Source: Bradyrhizobium sp. CB1650 | GTDB lineage: Bacteria > Pseudomonadota > Alphaproteobacteria > Rhizobiales > Xanthobacteraceae | DNA: 64,000 nt | NCBI RefSeq assembly: GCF_029761915.1 | Contig: NZ_CP121695.1 | Location: 992,001 to 1,056,000, forward strand | Direction: 5' to 3' | In this document: piece after piece, positions 45,560 through 55,202 of the stretch | Layout: each line of letters starts with the position of its first letter | How positions within the stretch are numbered: the first letter of the stretch is position 1 | Program-made: the position numbers and the translations under genes | Notes under the pieces: model-generated | The model's database searches: none | The model's input: only the letters and a program-made list of their open reading frames with translations | What the model was told of the DNA's origin: nothing

Positions 45560-46876
45560 ATGCGAATCGCGATGATCGGCACGGGCTACGTGGGACTGGT
45601 ATCCGGGGCCTGCTTTGCGGATTTCGGTCACGACGTCACCTGCGTCGACAAGGACCAGGGCAAGATCGCAGCGCTCCATCGCGGCGAGATCCCGATCTAC
45701 GAGCCCGGGCTCGACGAGCTGGTCGCGGCCAATGTGAAAGCCAAGCGCCTGAGCTTCACCACCGACCTGTCCAAGCCGGTGGCGGAAGCCGACGCCGTCT
45801 TCATTGCGGTCGGCACGCCCTCGCGCCGCGGCGATGGTCATGCCGATCTGTCCTACGTCTACGCTGCCGCGCGCGAGATCGCGCAGTCGCTCTCGGGCTT
45901 CACCGTCGTGGTGACGAAATCGACCGTTCCGGTCGGCACCGGCGACGAGGTCGAGCGCATCATCCGCGAGACCAATCCGCAAGCCGACGTCGTGGTCGCC
46001 TCCAACCCCGAATTCCTGCGCGAGGGCGCCGCGATCCGCGATTTCAAGTTCCCCGATCGCGTGGTCGTCGGCACGTCGGACGAGCGCGGCCGCAAGGTGA
46101 TGGGCGATATCTACCGGCCCCTGTCGCTGAACCAGGCCCCCCTGATGTTCACGGCGCGCCGCACCGCGGAGATGATCAAATACGCGGCGAACGCGTTCCT
46201 TGCGACCAAGATCACCTTCATCAACGAGATCGCCGACCTTTCGGAAAAAGTCGGCGCCAATGTGCAGGAGGTGGCGCGCGGCATTGGCCTGGACAACCGC
46301 ATCGGAACCAAGTTCCTGCATGCGGGTCCCGGCTTCGGCGGCTCCTGCTTCCCGAAGGACACCAGGGCGCTGATCAAGATCGCGCAGGACTACGACGTGC
46401 AGCTTCGCATCGTCGAATCCGTGCTGGCCGTCAACGAGAACCGCAAGCGCGCGATGGCGCGCAAAGTCAGCCACGCGCTCGGCGGCGCGCTGCGCGGCAA
46501 GACCATCGCCGTGCTCGGCCTCACCTTCAAGCCCGACACCGACGACATGCGCGATGCGCCCTCGATTCCGCTGGTGACCGGTCTGCTCGACATGGGCGCG
46601 AAGGTGCGCGCCTTCGATCCCGTCGGCATGGAGCAGGCGAAGCAGGAGCTTCCCGGCATCACCTACAGCGAGGATGCCTATTCCTGCGCGCAAGGCGCCG
46701 ATGCGCTGGTCGTCGTCACTGAATGGGTGCAGTTCCGCGGGCTCGATCTCGACCGGCTCAAGAGCGTCATGGCGCAGCCCGTCGTCATCGACCTCCGCAA
46801 CATCTACCGCCCCGAGGACATGGCCGCCGCCGGCTTCGTCTATGAGAGCGTCGGCCGGCCGCCGGTGCAGGACTGA
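45560..46876 (+). CDS. ugd: UDP-glucose 6-dehydrogenase
   Basis: The enzyme oxidises UDP-glucose to UDP-glucuronate with two NAD+, feeding exopolysaccharide and LPS synthesis. The 438-residue product starts with the Rossmann motif MRIAMIGTGYVGLVSGACF. It has the active-site GFGGSCFPKDTRAL with Cys263, the KYAANAFLATKITFINE helix with the catalytic Lys and Asn, and the C-terminal TFKPDTDDMRDAPS block. ATG start. A palindromic repeat follows. Confidence 0.96.
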   Translation: MRIAMIGTGYVGLVSGACFADFGHDVTCVDKDQGKIAALHRGEIPIYEPGLDELVAANVKAKRLSFTTDLSKPVAEADAVFIAVGTPSRRGDGHADLSYVYAAAREIAQSLSGFTVVVTKSTVPVGTGDEVERIIRETNPQADVVVASNPEFLREGAAIRDFKFPDRVVVGTSDERGRKVMGDIYRPLSLNQAPLMFTARRTAEMIKYAANAFLATKITFINEIADLSEKVGANVQEVARGIGLDNRIGTKFLHAGPGFGGSCFPKDTRALIKIAQDYDVQLRIVESVLAVNENRKRAMARKVSHALGGALRGKTIAVLGLTFKPDTDDMRDAPSIPLVTGLLDMGAKVRAFDPVGMEQAKQELPGITYSEDAYSCAQGADALVVVTEWVQFRGLDLDRLKSVMAQPVVIDLRNIYRPEDMAAAGFVYESVGRPPVQD

Positions 46877-46891
46877 TAGCCACATATTGTT

Positions 46892-47009
46892 GTCATACCC
46901 CGCGAAGGCGGGGTATCCAGTACGCCGGGATCCTCGGAATGGCCGGGATCTGAGTTGACTGGATCGTCCGCCCGGTGCGCAATTGCGCACGAGGCGCGGG
47001 CGATGACGG
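46892..47009. repeat. Dispersed repeat, TGTCATACCCCGCG AAGGCGGGGTATCCAG family
   Basis: CCCCGCGAAGGCGGGG forms a hairpin, and the rest (ATCGTCCGCCCGG...CGGGCGATGACGG) has the inverted GTCATCGCCCGG boundary common to the family. It overlaps a possible upstream extension of hrpB, which argues against that extension. Confidence 0.7.
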
Positions 47010-47019
47010 ACCGAGACGT

Positions 47020-49497
47020 TTGCCCCGCAGCTTCGACACGCCCCTTCCGATCGACGCCGTGCTCGACGACCTGTCCCGCACGCTGGATCGGCACAACGCC
47101 GCCGTGCTGGTGGCACCGCCGGGCGCCGGCAAGACCACGCGGGTGCCGCTGGCGCTGCTGGATGCGCCCTGGGCCAGCGATAGGAAGATCATCGTGCTCG
47201 AGCCGCGGCGCATCGCTGCCCGCGCCAGCGCCGACCGCATGGCAAAATCGCTCGGCCAGCGCACCGGCGAGACCGTCGGCTATCGCGTCCGCTTCGGCTC
47301 GAAGATATCGCGGGCAACGCGCATCGAGGTGGTGACCGAAGGCATCTTCACCCGTCAGATACTCGACGATCCCGAGCTCTCGGGCGTGGCCGCGATCCTG
47401 TTCGACGAATTCCACGAACGCTCGCTCGACGCCGATCTCGGCCTCGCCCTGGCGCGCGACGCGCAACTTGGCCTGCGCGAGGATTTGCGCATCCTCGTGA
47501 TGTCAGCGACGCTCGACGGTGCGCGGATCGCAAGGTTGCTTGGGGAGGCGCCCGTCGTCGAAAGCGAGGGCCGCGCTTATCCCGTCGAGACGCGCTATCT
47601 CGGGCGCAAGGCGGATGCACCGGTGGAGCGGCAGATGGCGGATGCGATCGCGTCCGCGCTTCGTGCAGACAGCGGCTCCGTGCTGGCGTTCCTGCCGGGT
47701 GCGGCCGAAATCCGCCGCACCCAGAATTTTCTCGCCGAGCGCGTGCAGGACGCCGGCACCGAGATCGTGCCGCTGTTCGGCGCACTCGATGCCGCCGTGC
47801 AGGATCGCGCCATCGCTCCCGCGCCCAAGGGCACGCGCAAGGTGGTGCTGGCGACCTCGATCGCGGAGACCTCGCTGACCATCGAGGGCGTGCGTATCGT
47901 CGTCGATTCCGGCCTCGCCCGCGTGCCGCGCTACGAGCCGGACATCGGGCTGACGCGGCTCGAGACCGTGCGCGCCTCGCGCGCGGCGGTGGACCAGCGC
48001 CGCGGCCGCGCCGGCCGCACCGAGCCTGGTGTCTGCTACCGGCTGTGGGACGAACCGCAGACGGCGTCGCTTGCGCCTTACACCCAGCCGGAAATCCTCA
48101 GCGCGGATTTGTCGTCGCTGGTGCTCGACCTCGCGCAATGGGGCGTTGCCGATCCGGCGGCGCTGTCGTTCCTCGATCCGCCGCCGCAGCCGGCCTGGAA
48201 GGAAGCCAAGAGCCTGCTCGCCGAGCTCAATGCGCTCGATGGCGATGGCCGCATCACCGCGGAGGGCAAAAGCCTGCGCGCACTGGCGCTGCCGCCGCGG
48301 CTCGCGCGCATGATCGTGGATTCGCATCGCGCCGGGGCAGGCGAGGCCGCCGCCGAGATCGCCGCCATCCTCACCGAGCGCGGGCTCGGGGGGGACAGCG
48401 TCGATCTCGAGCACAGGCTCGATCAATTCCGTCGCGACCGTTCGTCGCGCGCGACCAGTGCCCGCGATCTGGCGCGGCGCTGGGCCTCGCAGGTGGCAGA
48501 TTCAGAGAAGACTGCGCCGGAGCAGGAGGATCTCTCGGCCGGCCTGATGCTCGCCTATGCCTTTCCCGACCGCGTCGCGCGCAACCGCGGCAATGGCAGC
48601 TTCGTGCTCGCCAACGGCCGTGGCGCCGCGGTCGAGCAAACCTCCTCGCTCGCCCGCGCGCCCTACATCGCGGTCGGAGAGATGACGGGAACGGCGGCGA
48701 GCGGACGCATCCTGCTGGCGGCGCCGATCACGCAGGATGACATCGAGCGGCATTTCGCCGAGCACATCGAGGTCGCCGACGAGATCTCCTTCGATCGTGG
48801 CGCGATGGCGCTGCGGGCGCGGCGCAAGCGCGCGCTGCATGCGATCACGCTGTCGGAGGCGCCGCTTGCGCTCTCGCCATCGGAAGCGACCGCGCGCATC
48901 CTCGCCGACGGCCTGATCGCTGCCGGGCTCGAGCGGCTGCCCTGGTCGAAACAGGCCGGGCAATGGCGCGACCGCGTGATGTTCCTGCGCAAGGCCGAAG
49001 GCGAAAGCTGGCCCGATGTCTCGGACGACGGCCTGGTCGCGCGGCGTGACGACTGGCTGGTGCCGGCGCTCTACGACAAGACCGCGCTGAAAGATGTTTC
49101 CGCCGGCGATCTCTCCGATGCGCTGATGGCGCTGCTGCCCTGGGAGTTGCGCGCGCGGCTCGATCGCGAGGCGCCGACCCATTTCGAGGCGCCGACCGGC
49201 ACCATGCTCGCGATCGACTATGAGGCCGAGCAGGGGCCGACCATTGCGGTGCGGCTCCAGGAGTTGTTCGGCCTCGACACCCATCCTTCGATCGCGGCCG
49301 GCAAGGTGCCGCTGGTGCTGGAGTTGTTGTCCCCGGCGCAGCGCCCGGTGCAGGTGACGCGCGACCTTCCCGGCTTCTGGCGCGGAAGCTACAGCGCGGT
49401 GCGATCGGACCTGCGCGGGCGCTACCCGCGCCATCCCTGGCCGGACGATCCCGCGAGCGCGCTGCCGACCCGGCGGGCCAAGCCGCGCGGCACGTGA
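47020..49497 (+). CDS. hrpB: ATP-dependent helicase HrpB
   Basis: The 825-residue DExH-box helicase has Walker A APPGAGKTTRVPL, the DEFHERS motif II, VMSATLDG motif III, ATSIAETSLTIEGV motif V and the QRRGRAGRTEPG motif VI. HA2-like and HrpB-specific C-terminal regions follow (PFAM HrpB_C-like AYAFPDRVARNRGNG and HPWPDDPASA near the end). Its RNA or DNA substrate is not established. The TTG at 47020 (read MPRSFDTPL) is preferred to an upstream ATG at 46975, because the extension is translated repeat sequence. Confidence 0.93.
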   Translation: MPRSFDTPLPIDAVLDDLSRTLDRHNAAVLVAPPGAGKTTRVPLALLDAPWASDRKIIVLEPRRIAARASADRMAKSLGQRTGETVGYRVRFGSKISRATRIEVVTEGIFTRQILDDPELSGVAAILFDEFHERSLDADLGLALARDAQLGLREDLRILVMSATLDGARIARLLGEAPVVESEGRAYPVETRYLGRKADAPVERQMADAIASALRADSGSVLAFLPGAAEIRRTQNFLAERVQDAGTEIVPLFGALDAAVQDRAIAPAPKGTRKVVLATSIAETSLTIEGVRIVVDSGLARVPRYEPDIGLTRLETVRASRAAVDQRRGRAGRTEPGVCYRLWDEPQTASLAPYTQPEILSADLSSLVLDLAQWGVADPAALSFLDPPPQPAWKEAKSLLAELNALDGDGRITAEGKSLRALALPPRLARMIVDSHRAGAGEAAAEIAAILTERGLGGDSVDLEHRLDQFRRDRSSRATSARDLARRWASQVADSEKTAPEQEDLSAGLMLAYAFPDRVARNRGNGSFVLANGRGAAVEQTSSLARAPYIAVGEMTGTAASGRILLAAPITQDDIERHFAEHIEVADEISFDRGAMALRARRKRALHAITLSEAPLALSPSEATARILADGLIAAGLERLPWSKQAGQWRDRVMFLRKAEGESWPDVSDDGLVARRDDWLVPALYDKTALKDVSAGDLSDALMALLPWELRARLDREAPTHFEAPTGTMLAIDYEAEQGPTIAVRLQELFGLDTHPSIAAGKVPLVLELLSPAQRPVQVTRDLPGFWRGSYSAVRSDLRGRYPRHPWPDDPASALPTRRAKPRGT

Positions 49498-49593
49498 TCA
49501 TCTCGCGCCGCTTTTCGGCGCTGGCGGCGATCTCCAAAGAGTGCTTAGATTTGCGGACCGGATCACGGAAGCGCCAGTACCCAGGAGGCCGCT

Positions 49594-51045
49594 TTGGAGA
49601 TCAAGAACGCCTCGCCATCGCTCTACAACGAAGATCTGGCGCCGGCGAGGGTCCGCAATTGGGGCGCCTTCAGCATATTCAACGTCTGGACGTCGGACGT
49701 TCACAGCCTCTGGGGCTATTATCTCGCCGCCAGCCTGTTTCTCCTCTGCGGCACATTCGTCAACTTTATCCTGGCGATTGGGCTAGGTTCGCTCGTCATC
49801 TTTGTCCTGATGAGCTTGATCGGCAATGCCGGCGTCCGAACCGGCGTGCCCTATCCGGTTCTGGCGCGCGCCTCCTTCGGCGTATGGGGCGCGAACCTCC
49901 CCGCTCTGGTGCGGGCGATCGTCGCGTGCTTCTGGTATGGCGCGCAGACCTCGGCCGCCTCGAACGCGATCGTCGCGCTGCTGACGCGCATGGATGCCTT
50001 CAAGTCGTTCCACGAATCCAGCCATGTGCTCGGACATTCCGGGCTCGAGGTCATCTGCTTCGTCGTGGTCTGGGCACTGCAGCTTCTGATCATTCAGCAC
50101 GGGATGGAGACCGTGCGCCGCTTCCAGGATTGGGCCGGACCTGCCGTCTGGCTGATGATGCTGATCCTTGCGATCTATCTTTGCGTCAAGGCCGGCGGCA
50201 TCTCGGTGATCTCGCCGATCCCGCACGACGTGCTGTTGGAGAAGACCAAGGATGCCGGCGTACCCGGCGTGCCCGGCTCTCCAGCCGCGCTATTCGCCGT
50301 TGCCGCGACCTGGATCACCTACTTCGCCGCGCTCTACCTCAATTTCTGCGACTTCTCTCGCTACGCGCCGGATGCCGCCGCGTTGCGCAAGGGCAATATC
50401 TGGGGTCTGCCCGTCAACTTGATCCTGTTCTCGCTGGTCGCGGGCGTGACCACGATTGCGGCTTTCCACGTTTATCAGGAGGTGCTGCTGCACCCCGACC
50501 AGATCTCGGCGAAATTCGATAGCTGGTTCCTGGCACTGCTCGCGGCGATCACGTTCGCGGTGGCAACACTCGGCATCAATGTCGTTGCAAATTTCGTCTC
50601 GCCGGCGTTCGATTTCTCGAACGTTTTCCCCAGGTACATCGATTTCAAGAAAGGCGGCTATATCGCGGCCCTGATTGCGCTACTGCTCTATCCCTTCGCG
50701 CCTTGGGAGGGGAGCGCCGCTTCATTCGTCGGGGGGATCGGCGCGACGATGGGACCGATCTTCGGCGTCATGATGGTCGACTATTATCTCATCGCCAAGG
50801 GTAGGGTGAACGTACCGGCCCTGTATCAGGAGAATGGCGAATACCATTTCCAGAGCGGCTGGAACGTTAGCGCGCTCATCGCCGCCGCGATCGGTGCGCT
50901 GTTCTCGTCCATCTTGCCGAACTTCACCTCCATCCTGCCGTCCTGGTGGGCGGTCTATGGATGGTTCTTCGGCGTGGCGATCGCCGGTGCGGTCTATTAT
51001 GTGCTGCGTGTCACGATGCCGAGTCCGGTCGCGAAAGCCGCCTGA
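49594..51045 (+). CDS. NCS1 family nucleobase/allantoin:cation symporter
   Basis: The 483-residue membrane protein has about 12 helices and the NCS1 layout: NEDLAPARVRNWGAFSIFNVW at the N-terminus, then the VPYPVLARASFGVWGANLPALVRAIVACFWYG helix I-III region. NCS1 carriers import cytosine, uracil, allantoin, hydantoins or thiamine-like compounds with Na+ or H+. The precise substrate cannot be assigned. The TTG start at 49594 is supported by AGGAGG six bases upstream. No purine-degradation genes are adjacent. Confidence 0.9.
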   Translation: MEIKNASPSLYNEDLAPARVRNWGAFSIFNVWTSDVHSLWGYYLAASLFLLCGTFVNFILAIGLGSLVIFVLMSLIGNAGVRTGVPYPVLARASFGVWGANLPALVRAIVACFWYGAQTSAASNAIVALLTRMDAFKSFHESSHVLGHSGLEVICFVVVWALQLLIIQHGMETVRRFQDWAGPAVWLMMLILAIYLCVKAGGISVISPIPHDVLLEKTKDAGVPGVPGSPAALFAVAATWITYFAALYLNFCDFSRYAPDAAALRKGNIWGLPVNLILFSLVAGVTTIAAFHVYQEVLLHPDQISAKFDSWFLALLAAITFAVATLGINVVANFVSPAFDFSNVFPRYIDFKKGGYIAALIALLLYPFAPWEGSAASFVGGIGATMGPIFGVMMVDYYLIAKGRVNVPALYQENGEYHFQSGWNVSALIAAAIGALFSSILPNFTSILPSWWAVYGWFFGVAIAGAVYYVLRVTMPSPVAKAA

Positions 51046-51253
51046 CGAGTCGCGAAATCGACAGCGTTGCTTCCGGCCTGCTCACAAGCAAGGCCGCCAT
51101 TTGTCGGCGTCGTGGGGCCGCTCCGCACGTTCGCAAGCTCGCATTAACGCTTCCGTCACCCTTTTCGCCAAAATGGCACCGTTCCGGCCGCGCCCTTGCT
51201 CGCGGGCCGGCGCCTTGCGTGGTGAAATCGAGCTTTCGGTTCCGGGTGGTGTC

Positions 51254-51766
51254 ATGCGTAACATATTGATCTTCGCGGCCATCATGATTGGGCTGGGCAC
51301 GTTCATGGCGCAGATGGCGGACAAGATGAGCTCCGCTTCCGCGACATCCGCACCGCGCACGACGGTCGCCCTTGCGGCCACCCCGCAGGCCAATGGTCGC
51401 AGCCTCAGCATCCCCCGCGACGTGCGCGGCCATTTCCAGACCGAGGGGCGGATCGACGGCCAGCGCATCGGCTTCATGGTCGACACCGGCGCCTCCGTGG
51501 TGGCGCTGAACGAGACGTCGGCCGCCCGCTTCGGCCTGCGGCCCTCGCGCGGCGACTACAACGCGACCGTCTCTACCGCGAACGGCACCATCAAGGCCGC
51601 TCGCACCCGCATCGCCATGCTCGAAGTCGGCGGCCTCATCGTGCGCGACGTCGATGCCATGGTGCTGCCGGACGAGGCGTTGTCCGAGAACCTGCTCGGC
51701 CTCTCCTTCCTGTCCCGCCTGAAGCGTTTCGAATACGCCAACGGCCAGATGGTGCTGGAGCAATAG
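51254..51766 (+). CDS. Retropepsin-like aspartic protease (TIGR02281 type), membrane-anchored
   Basis: The 170-residue protein has an N-terminal hydrophobic helix (ILIFAAIMIGLGTFMAQM) and a single aspartic-protease domain with GFMVDTGASVVALN (catalytic Asp in DTGAS) and a NLLGLSFLSRLKRFEY C-terminal block, the clan AA pattern. Active retropepsins of this type dimerise. In alphaproteobacteria they are predicted periplasmic proteases of unknown substrate. ATG at 51254, preceded by TTCCGGGTGGTGTC with a modest GGTGG ribosome site. Confidence 0.87.
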   Translation: MRNILIFAAIMIGLGTFMAQMADKMSSASATSAPRTTVALAATPQANGRSLSIPRDVRGHFQTEGRIDGQRIGFMVDTGASVVALNETSAARFGLRPSRGDYNATVSTANGTIKAARTRIAMLEVGGLIVRDVDAMVLPDEALSENLLGLSFLSRLKRFEYANGQMVLEQ

Positions 51767-51936
51767 GCGGTTTCGAACGGGCTGCGCACTCTGGTATTTC
51801 CGACGGGGTAACGCTTTTGCGCGTTACCAAACCGCCGCAATTATACGCCATAAGCTGCCAATCCCGCCTTTCGCCGCGGCCCGGCATTCGCTAAGGCTGC
51901 ATCGATTTTCCTGCCCCGTTCCATGAGACCTGCTCA

Positions 51937-53436
51937 ATGTTTCCCAAGCCGAAGTCCGTTTTGCTGCCCAACACCTATGCTTTCGAATCCGAGCCGATGG
52001 TGAAGGCCACGGGCTTCCGCGAATACGACGCCCGCTGGCTGTTCAACAAGGAAATCAACCTGATGGGGGTGCAGGCGCTCGGCATGGGTCTGGGCGCGCT
52101 GATCGCCGAGCTCGGCGTCAGCCAAGAGATCGTCACCGGCCATGACTTTCGCGGCTATTCGGCCTCGATCAAATATGCGCTGATCTCGGGCCTGATGGCT
52201 GCGGGGTGCAAGGTACACGACATCGGGCTCGCGGTGACGCCGATGGCCTATTTCGCGCAGTTCGACCTCGACGTGCCCTGCGTCGCGATGGTGACGGCTT
52301 CCCACAACGACAACGGCTGGACCGGCGTCAAGATGGGTGCCAACCGACCGCTGACCTTCGGCCCCGACGAGATGACGCGGCTGAAGCAGATCGTGCTCAA
52401 CGCCGAATTCAACAACAAGGCCGGCGGCTCCTACCAGTTCCACGAAAACTATCCGGCACGCTACATCGCCGATCTCACCAATCGTCCGAAGCTGACGCGC
52501 AAGCTCAAGGTGGTCGCGGCTTGCGGCAACGGCACCGCCGGCGCGTTCGCGCCCCAGGTGCTGGAGGCTATCGGCTGCGAGGTGATCCCGCTCGACACCG
52601 AGCTCGACCACACCTTCCCGAAATACAATCCGAACCCGGAAGATCTCGAGATGCTGCATGCGATCCGCGATGCGGTGCTGCATCACAAGGCCGATGTCGG
52701 CCTCGGCTTCGACGGCGACGGCGACCGCTGCGGCGTGGTCGACGACACCGGCGAGGAGATCTTTGCCGACAAGGTCGGCGTGATGCTCGCGCGCGACATG
52801 TCGGCGATCCACAAGGATGCGCAGTTCGTCGTCGACGTGAAGTCAACCGGCCTGTTCATCACCGACCCGGTGCTGCAGAAGCAGGGTGCGAAGACCGCCT
52901 ACTGGAAGACCGGCCATTCCTACATGAAGCGCCGCACCAACGAGATGGGTGCGCTCGCGGGCTTCGAGAAGTCGGGCCATTTCTTCTTCAACAAGCCGTT
53001 CGGCCGCGGCTATGACGACGGCCTCGTCTCGGCGCTCGCGATCTGCGACATGCTCGACCGCGCGCCCGGCAAGTCGATGGCCGATTTGAAGAACGCGCTG
53101 CCGAAGACGTGGTCGTCGCCGACGATGTCGCCGCATTGCGCCGATGAGGTCAAATACGGTGTCATCGACGCCGTGGTGAAGCATTTCGAGGCGCTGCAGA
53201 AGAAAGGCGGGAAGATCGGCGGACAATCGATCCGCGATCTCGTCACGGTCAATGGCGTTCGCGTCACAGTCGAGGACGGAAGCTGGGGCCTCGTGCGTGC
53301 CTCCTCCAACAAGCCCGAGCTCGTCGTCGTCGTCGAAAGCCCGGTCTCCGAGCAGCGGATGCGCGACATGTTCGAGATGGTCGACAGCGTGCTGCGCACG
53401 CATCCCGAGGTCGGCGAGTATAATCAGAAGATCTGA
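51937..53436 (+). CDS. Phosphomannomutase/phosphoglucomutase
   Basis: The 499-residue enzyme of the alpha-D-phosphohexomutase family interconverts 1- and 6-phosphohexoses for sugar-nucleotide synthesis. The phosphoserine is Ser122 in VTASHNDNGW, the metal-binding loop is DGDGDRCGVVD from Asp259, and the sugar-specificity loop GALAGFEKSGHFFF with the phosphate-binding end WGLVRASSNKPEL are present. The whole set of four domains is intact. It may supply precursors that also feed ugd products, though it is not in the same transcript. Confidence 0.93.
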   Translation: MFPKPKSVLLPNTYAFESEPMVKATGFREYDARWLFNKEINLMGVQALGMGLGALIAELGVSQEIVTGHDFRGYSASIKYALISGLMAAGCKVHDIGLAVTPMAYFAQFDLDVPCVAMVTASHNDNGWTGVKMGANRPLTFGPDEMTRLKQIVLNAEFNNKAGGSYQFHENYPARYIADLTNRPKLTRKLKVVAACGNGTAGAFAPQVLEAIGCEVIPLDTELDHTFPKYNPNPEDLEMLHAIRDAVLHHKADVGLGFDGDGDRCGVVDDTGEEIFADKVGVMLARDMSAIHKDAQFVVDVKSTGLFITDPVLQKQGAKTAYWKTGHSYMKRRTNEMGALAGFEKSGHFFFNKPFGRGYDDGLVSALAICDMLDRAPGKSMADLKNALPKTWSSPTMSPHCADEVKYGVIDAVVKHFEALQKKGGKIGGQSIRDLVTVNGVRVTVEDGSWGLVRASSNKPELVVVVESPVSEQRMRDMFEMVDSVLRTHPEVGEYNQKI

Positions 53437-53466
53437 GAGGCGTGGGCCTCGTCACCACCTGCATGG

Positions 53467-53636
53467 TGTCATGCCCCGCGTAGGCGGGGCACCCAGTACG
53501 CCGCGGCCTCTCCGTATCACTTCGCCGTCTCTGGAATACTGGATCGCCCGGTCCCGGCTCCGCCAAGACTACGCCGGGCCACGAGGGTGCTCGGCCGCCG
53601 AAGCTTTAGCGAAGGCGGCAAGCCGGGCGATGACGG
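53467..53636. repeat. Dispersed repeat, GTGTCATGCCCCGCG...GGGCGATGACGG family
   Basis: CCCCGCGTAGGCGGGG forms a hairpin. A TGGAATACTGGATCGCCCGG segment and a terminal GCCGGGCGATGACGG resemble the modules at 44198 and 46892. The middle part (CGAAGCTTTAGCGAAGGCGG) is a second inverted module. It fills the convergent gap between the phosphohexomutase and Lrp genes. Confidence 0.7.
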
Positions 53637-53660
53637 CTTTCGTGTGGTGAGTCCTAAGCC

Positions 53661-54170
53661 CTAAGCCGCCGCCACCGCCGGGATCGGCAGCGCTGTGACC
53701 GACTTGATCTTCTCCATCGCAAAGCGCGAAGTGACGTTCTTCAGCGGCACGGCACTGATCAGCTTCTTGTAGAAGACGTCGTAGCTCTGCATGTCCGCCA
53801 CCACGACACGCAGCATGTAATCGACGTCACCGGCCATCCTGTAGAACTCCATCACCTCGGGCATGGCGCTGACGGCCTCTGCGAATTTCTTCAGCCAGGC
53901 ATCGGAATGGTCAGAACTCTCGACCGAGACGAAGACGGAGATGCCGAGCCCGATCTTGTTCTGGTCGACCAGCGCCACCCGCTTCAGGATCACGCCGTCG
54001 GCCTCCAGGCGCTGGATGCGCTTCCAGCAGGGGGTGGAGGACAGCCCGACCCGGTCGCCGATTTCGGCAACCGACAGGGAGGCGTCTTCCTGGAGCACCA
54101 TCAGGATCTTGCGGTCAATGGCGTCGAGGCGGCGGCTGGTCTCGGGGATCTGGACGGCGAGGTCGGTCAT
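53661..54170 (-). CDS. Lrp/AsnC family transcriptional regulator
   Basis: The 169-residue regulator has an N-terminal winged helix (LDAIDRKILMVLQEDASLSVAEIGDRVGLSSTPCWKRIQRLE) and a C-terminal RAM ligand-binding domain (FYRMAGDVDYMLRVVVADMQSYD). Its effector is unknown; many relatives sense amino acids. The ATG at 54170 (MTDLAVQI) is the natural start. Because the upstream kinase gene is frameshifted, its reading frame continues into this one without a stop, giving a false 509-residue fusion. Confidence 0.92.
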   Translation of the reverse strand: MTDLAVQIPETSRRLDAIDRKILMVLQEDASLSVAEIGDRVGLSSTPCWKRIQRLEADGVILKRVALVDQNKIGLGISVFVSVESSDHSDAWLKKFAEAVSAMPEVMEFYRMAGDVDYMLRVVVADMQSYDVFYKKLISAVPLKNVTSRFAMEKIKSVTALPIPAVAAA

Positions 54171-54237
54171 TTGAAGAACTTTGTTCCATTTCAAGGGTCG
54201 AATTCCCTGATATAGAGAAAATCCTTCTATAGCAAGT

Positions 54238-55190
54238 CTATAATCTCTGCGGGCAGGCAGAACCAGGCTCGCGCCTCGTACGTAAAAATTCTTCAACTTC
54301 AACACGTTGCGGTGCGGCCTGCGACCGCCGGAGCGGGTGCATTTTAGCGCGGCTGCAGCCGCGGCGAATCGCAGCGCCTCCCGCACGTCCCCTCCTCCGG
54401 CGAGGCGCAGCGTGAAGGCGCCATGGAACACGTCGCCGGCGCCGAGCGTGTCCACCGCCTGGACCGCAAAGGCCGGGGTCTCCTCCAACGCGCCCGCCTC
54501 GTTCAGCCAGATCGTACCGCGCGGGCCGCGGGTGGCGGCCAGGAAGGCCGGCGTCAGCTTCGCCAGGATCCCCAGTGCCTTCCCGTCGTCGCCAGCGCCT
54601 GCGGTTTCCTGCACCTGCTCGCTCGCGAACAGCAGATGCGAGGCGCCCGTGAGCAGGCCGTCGGTCAGCGCCATCGCACGATCGACGCCGACGATGACGG
54701 GAATGTCGCGCCGGCGCGCCTCGCTGCAGAGATCGCTGCAGAACGCGGCGCAGCGGCTTTCGACCAGAACCGCCCGACAGTCGGCGAGCAGGTCATCGGC
54801 GAGCGGCAACCTTACCGTCCACAGAGCCGGGTCGCGATAGATGACGAGCGTCCGCTCGCCGGAGGGCTCGATCATGATCGCGGAAACCGGCGTGGTCAGG
54901 CCCGGCATGTGGACGATGTGTCTGGCGTCGATTCCCTCGACAGCCATCCGCTCGAGAATGAAGCGGCTCGACGTCTCCCACGCATCGCCCATGGGACCTG
55001 CGAACGCGACGCGGCCGCCAAGCCGCGCGATCGCGATCGCGGCATTGAGCGCGTTGCCGCCGCAGATTTCCGTAAGGTCGTTGGCGTTGGCCTTGCTGCC
55101 ACGCTTGGGCACGCCCTCGACGCGAAAGCTGAGGTCGCGCACGGGAATGCCGATGCAGAGGATGCGCGGCGCGATCTTCGTCGAGGCCAT
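54238..55190 (-). pseudogene. PfkB/ribokinase-family carbohydrate kinase, frameshifted near its C-terminus
   Basis: The frame from ATG 55190 encodes a PfkB-type sugar kinase: GIPVRDLSFRVEGVP start, EICGGNALNAAIAIARLGG, and the DTLGAGDVFHGAF anion hole with the catalytic Asp. At about 54321-54330 it leaves the family sequence. The +1-type alternative frame reads SQAAPQRVEVEEFLRTR and ends at TAG 54238, the expected C-terminus. Adding one G to the GGCGG run restores it. The lesion removes only the last 30 or so residues, so some activity could remain. It could also be a sequencing error. Called a pseudogene for the frameshift. Confidence 0.75.
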
Positions 55191-55202
55191 CGCCTGTCGC
55201 CG

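Noticed and set aside
46975..47019. Upstream ATG extension of hrpB
   Set aside because: The extra codons come from a dispersed repeat; the TTG at 47020 matches the family N-terminus better.
53661..55190. A 509-residue kinase-Lrp fusion protein
   Set aside because: The linker is translated intergenic DNA, and the alternate frame supplies the expected kinase C-terminus, so a frameshift explains it better.
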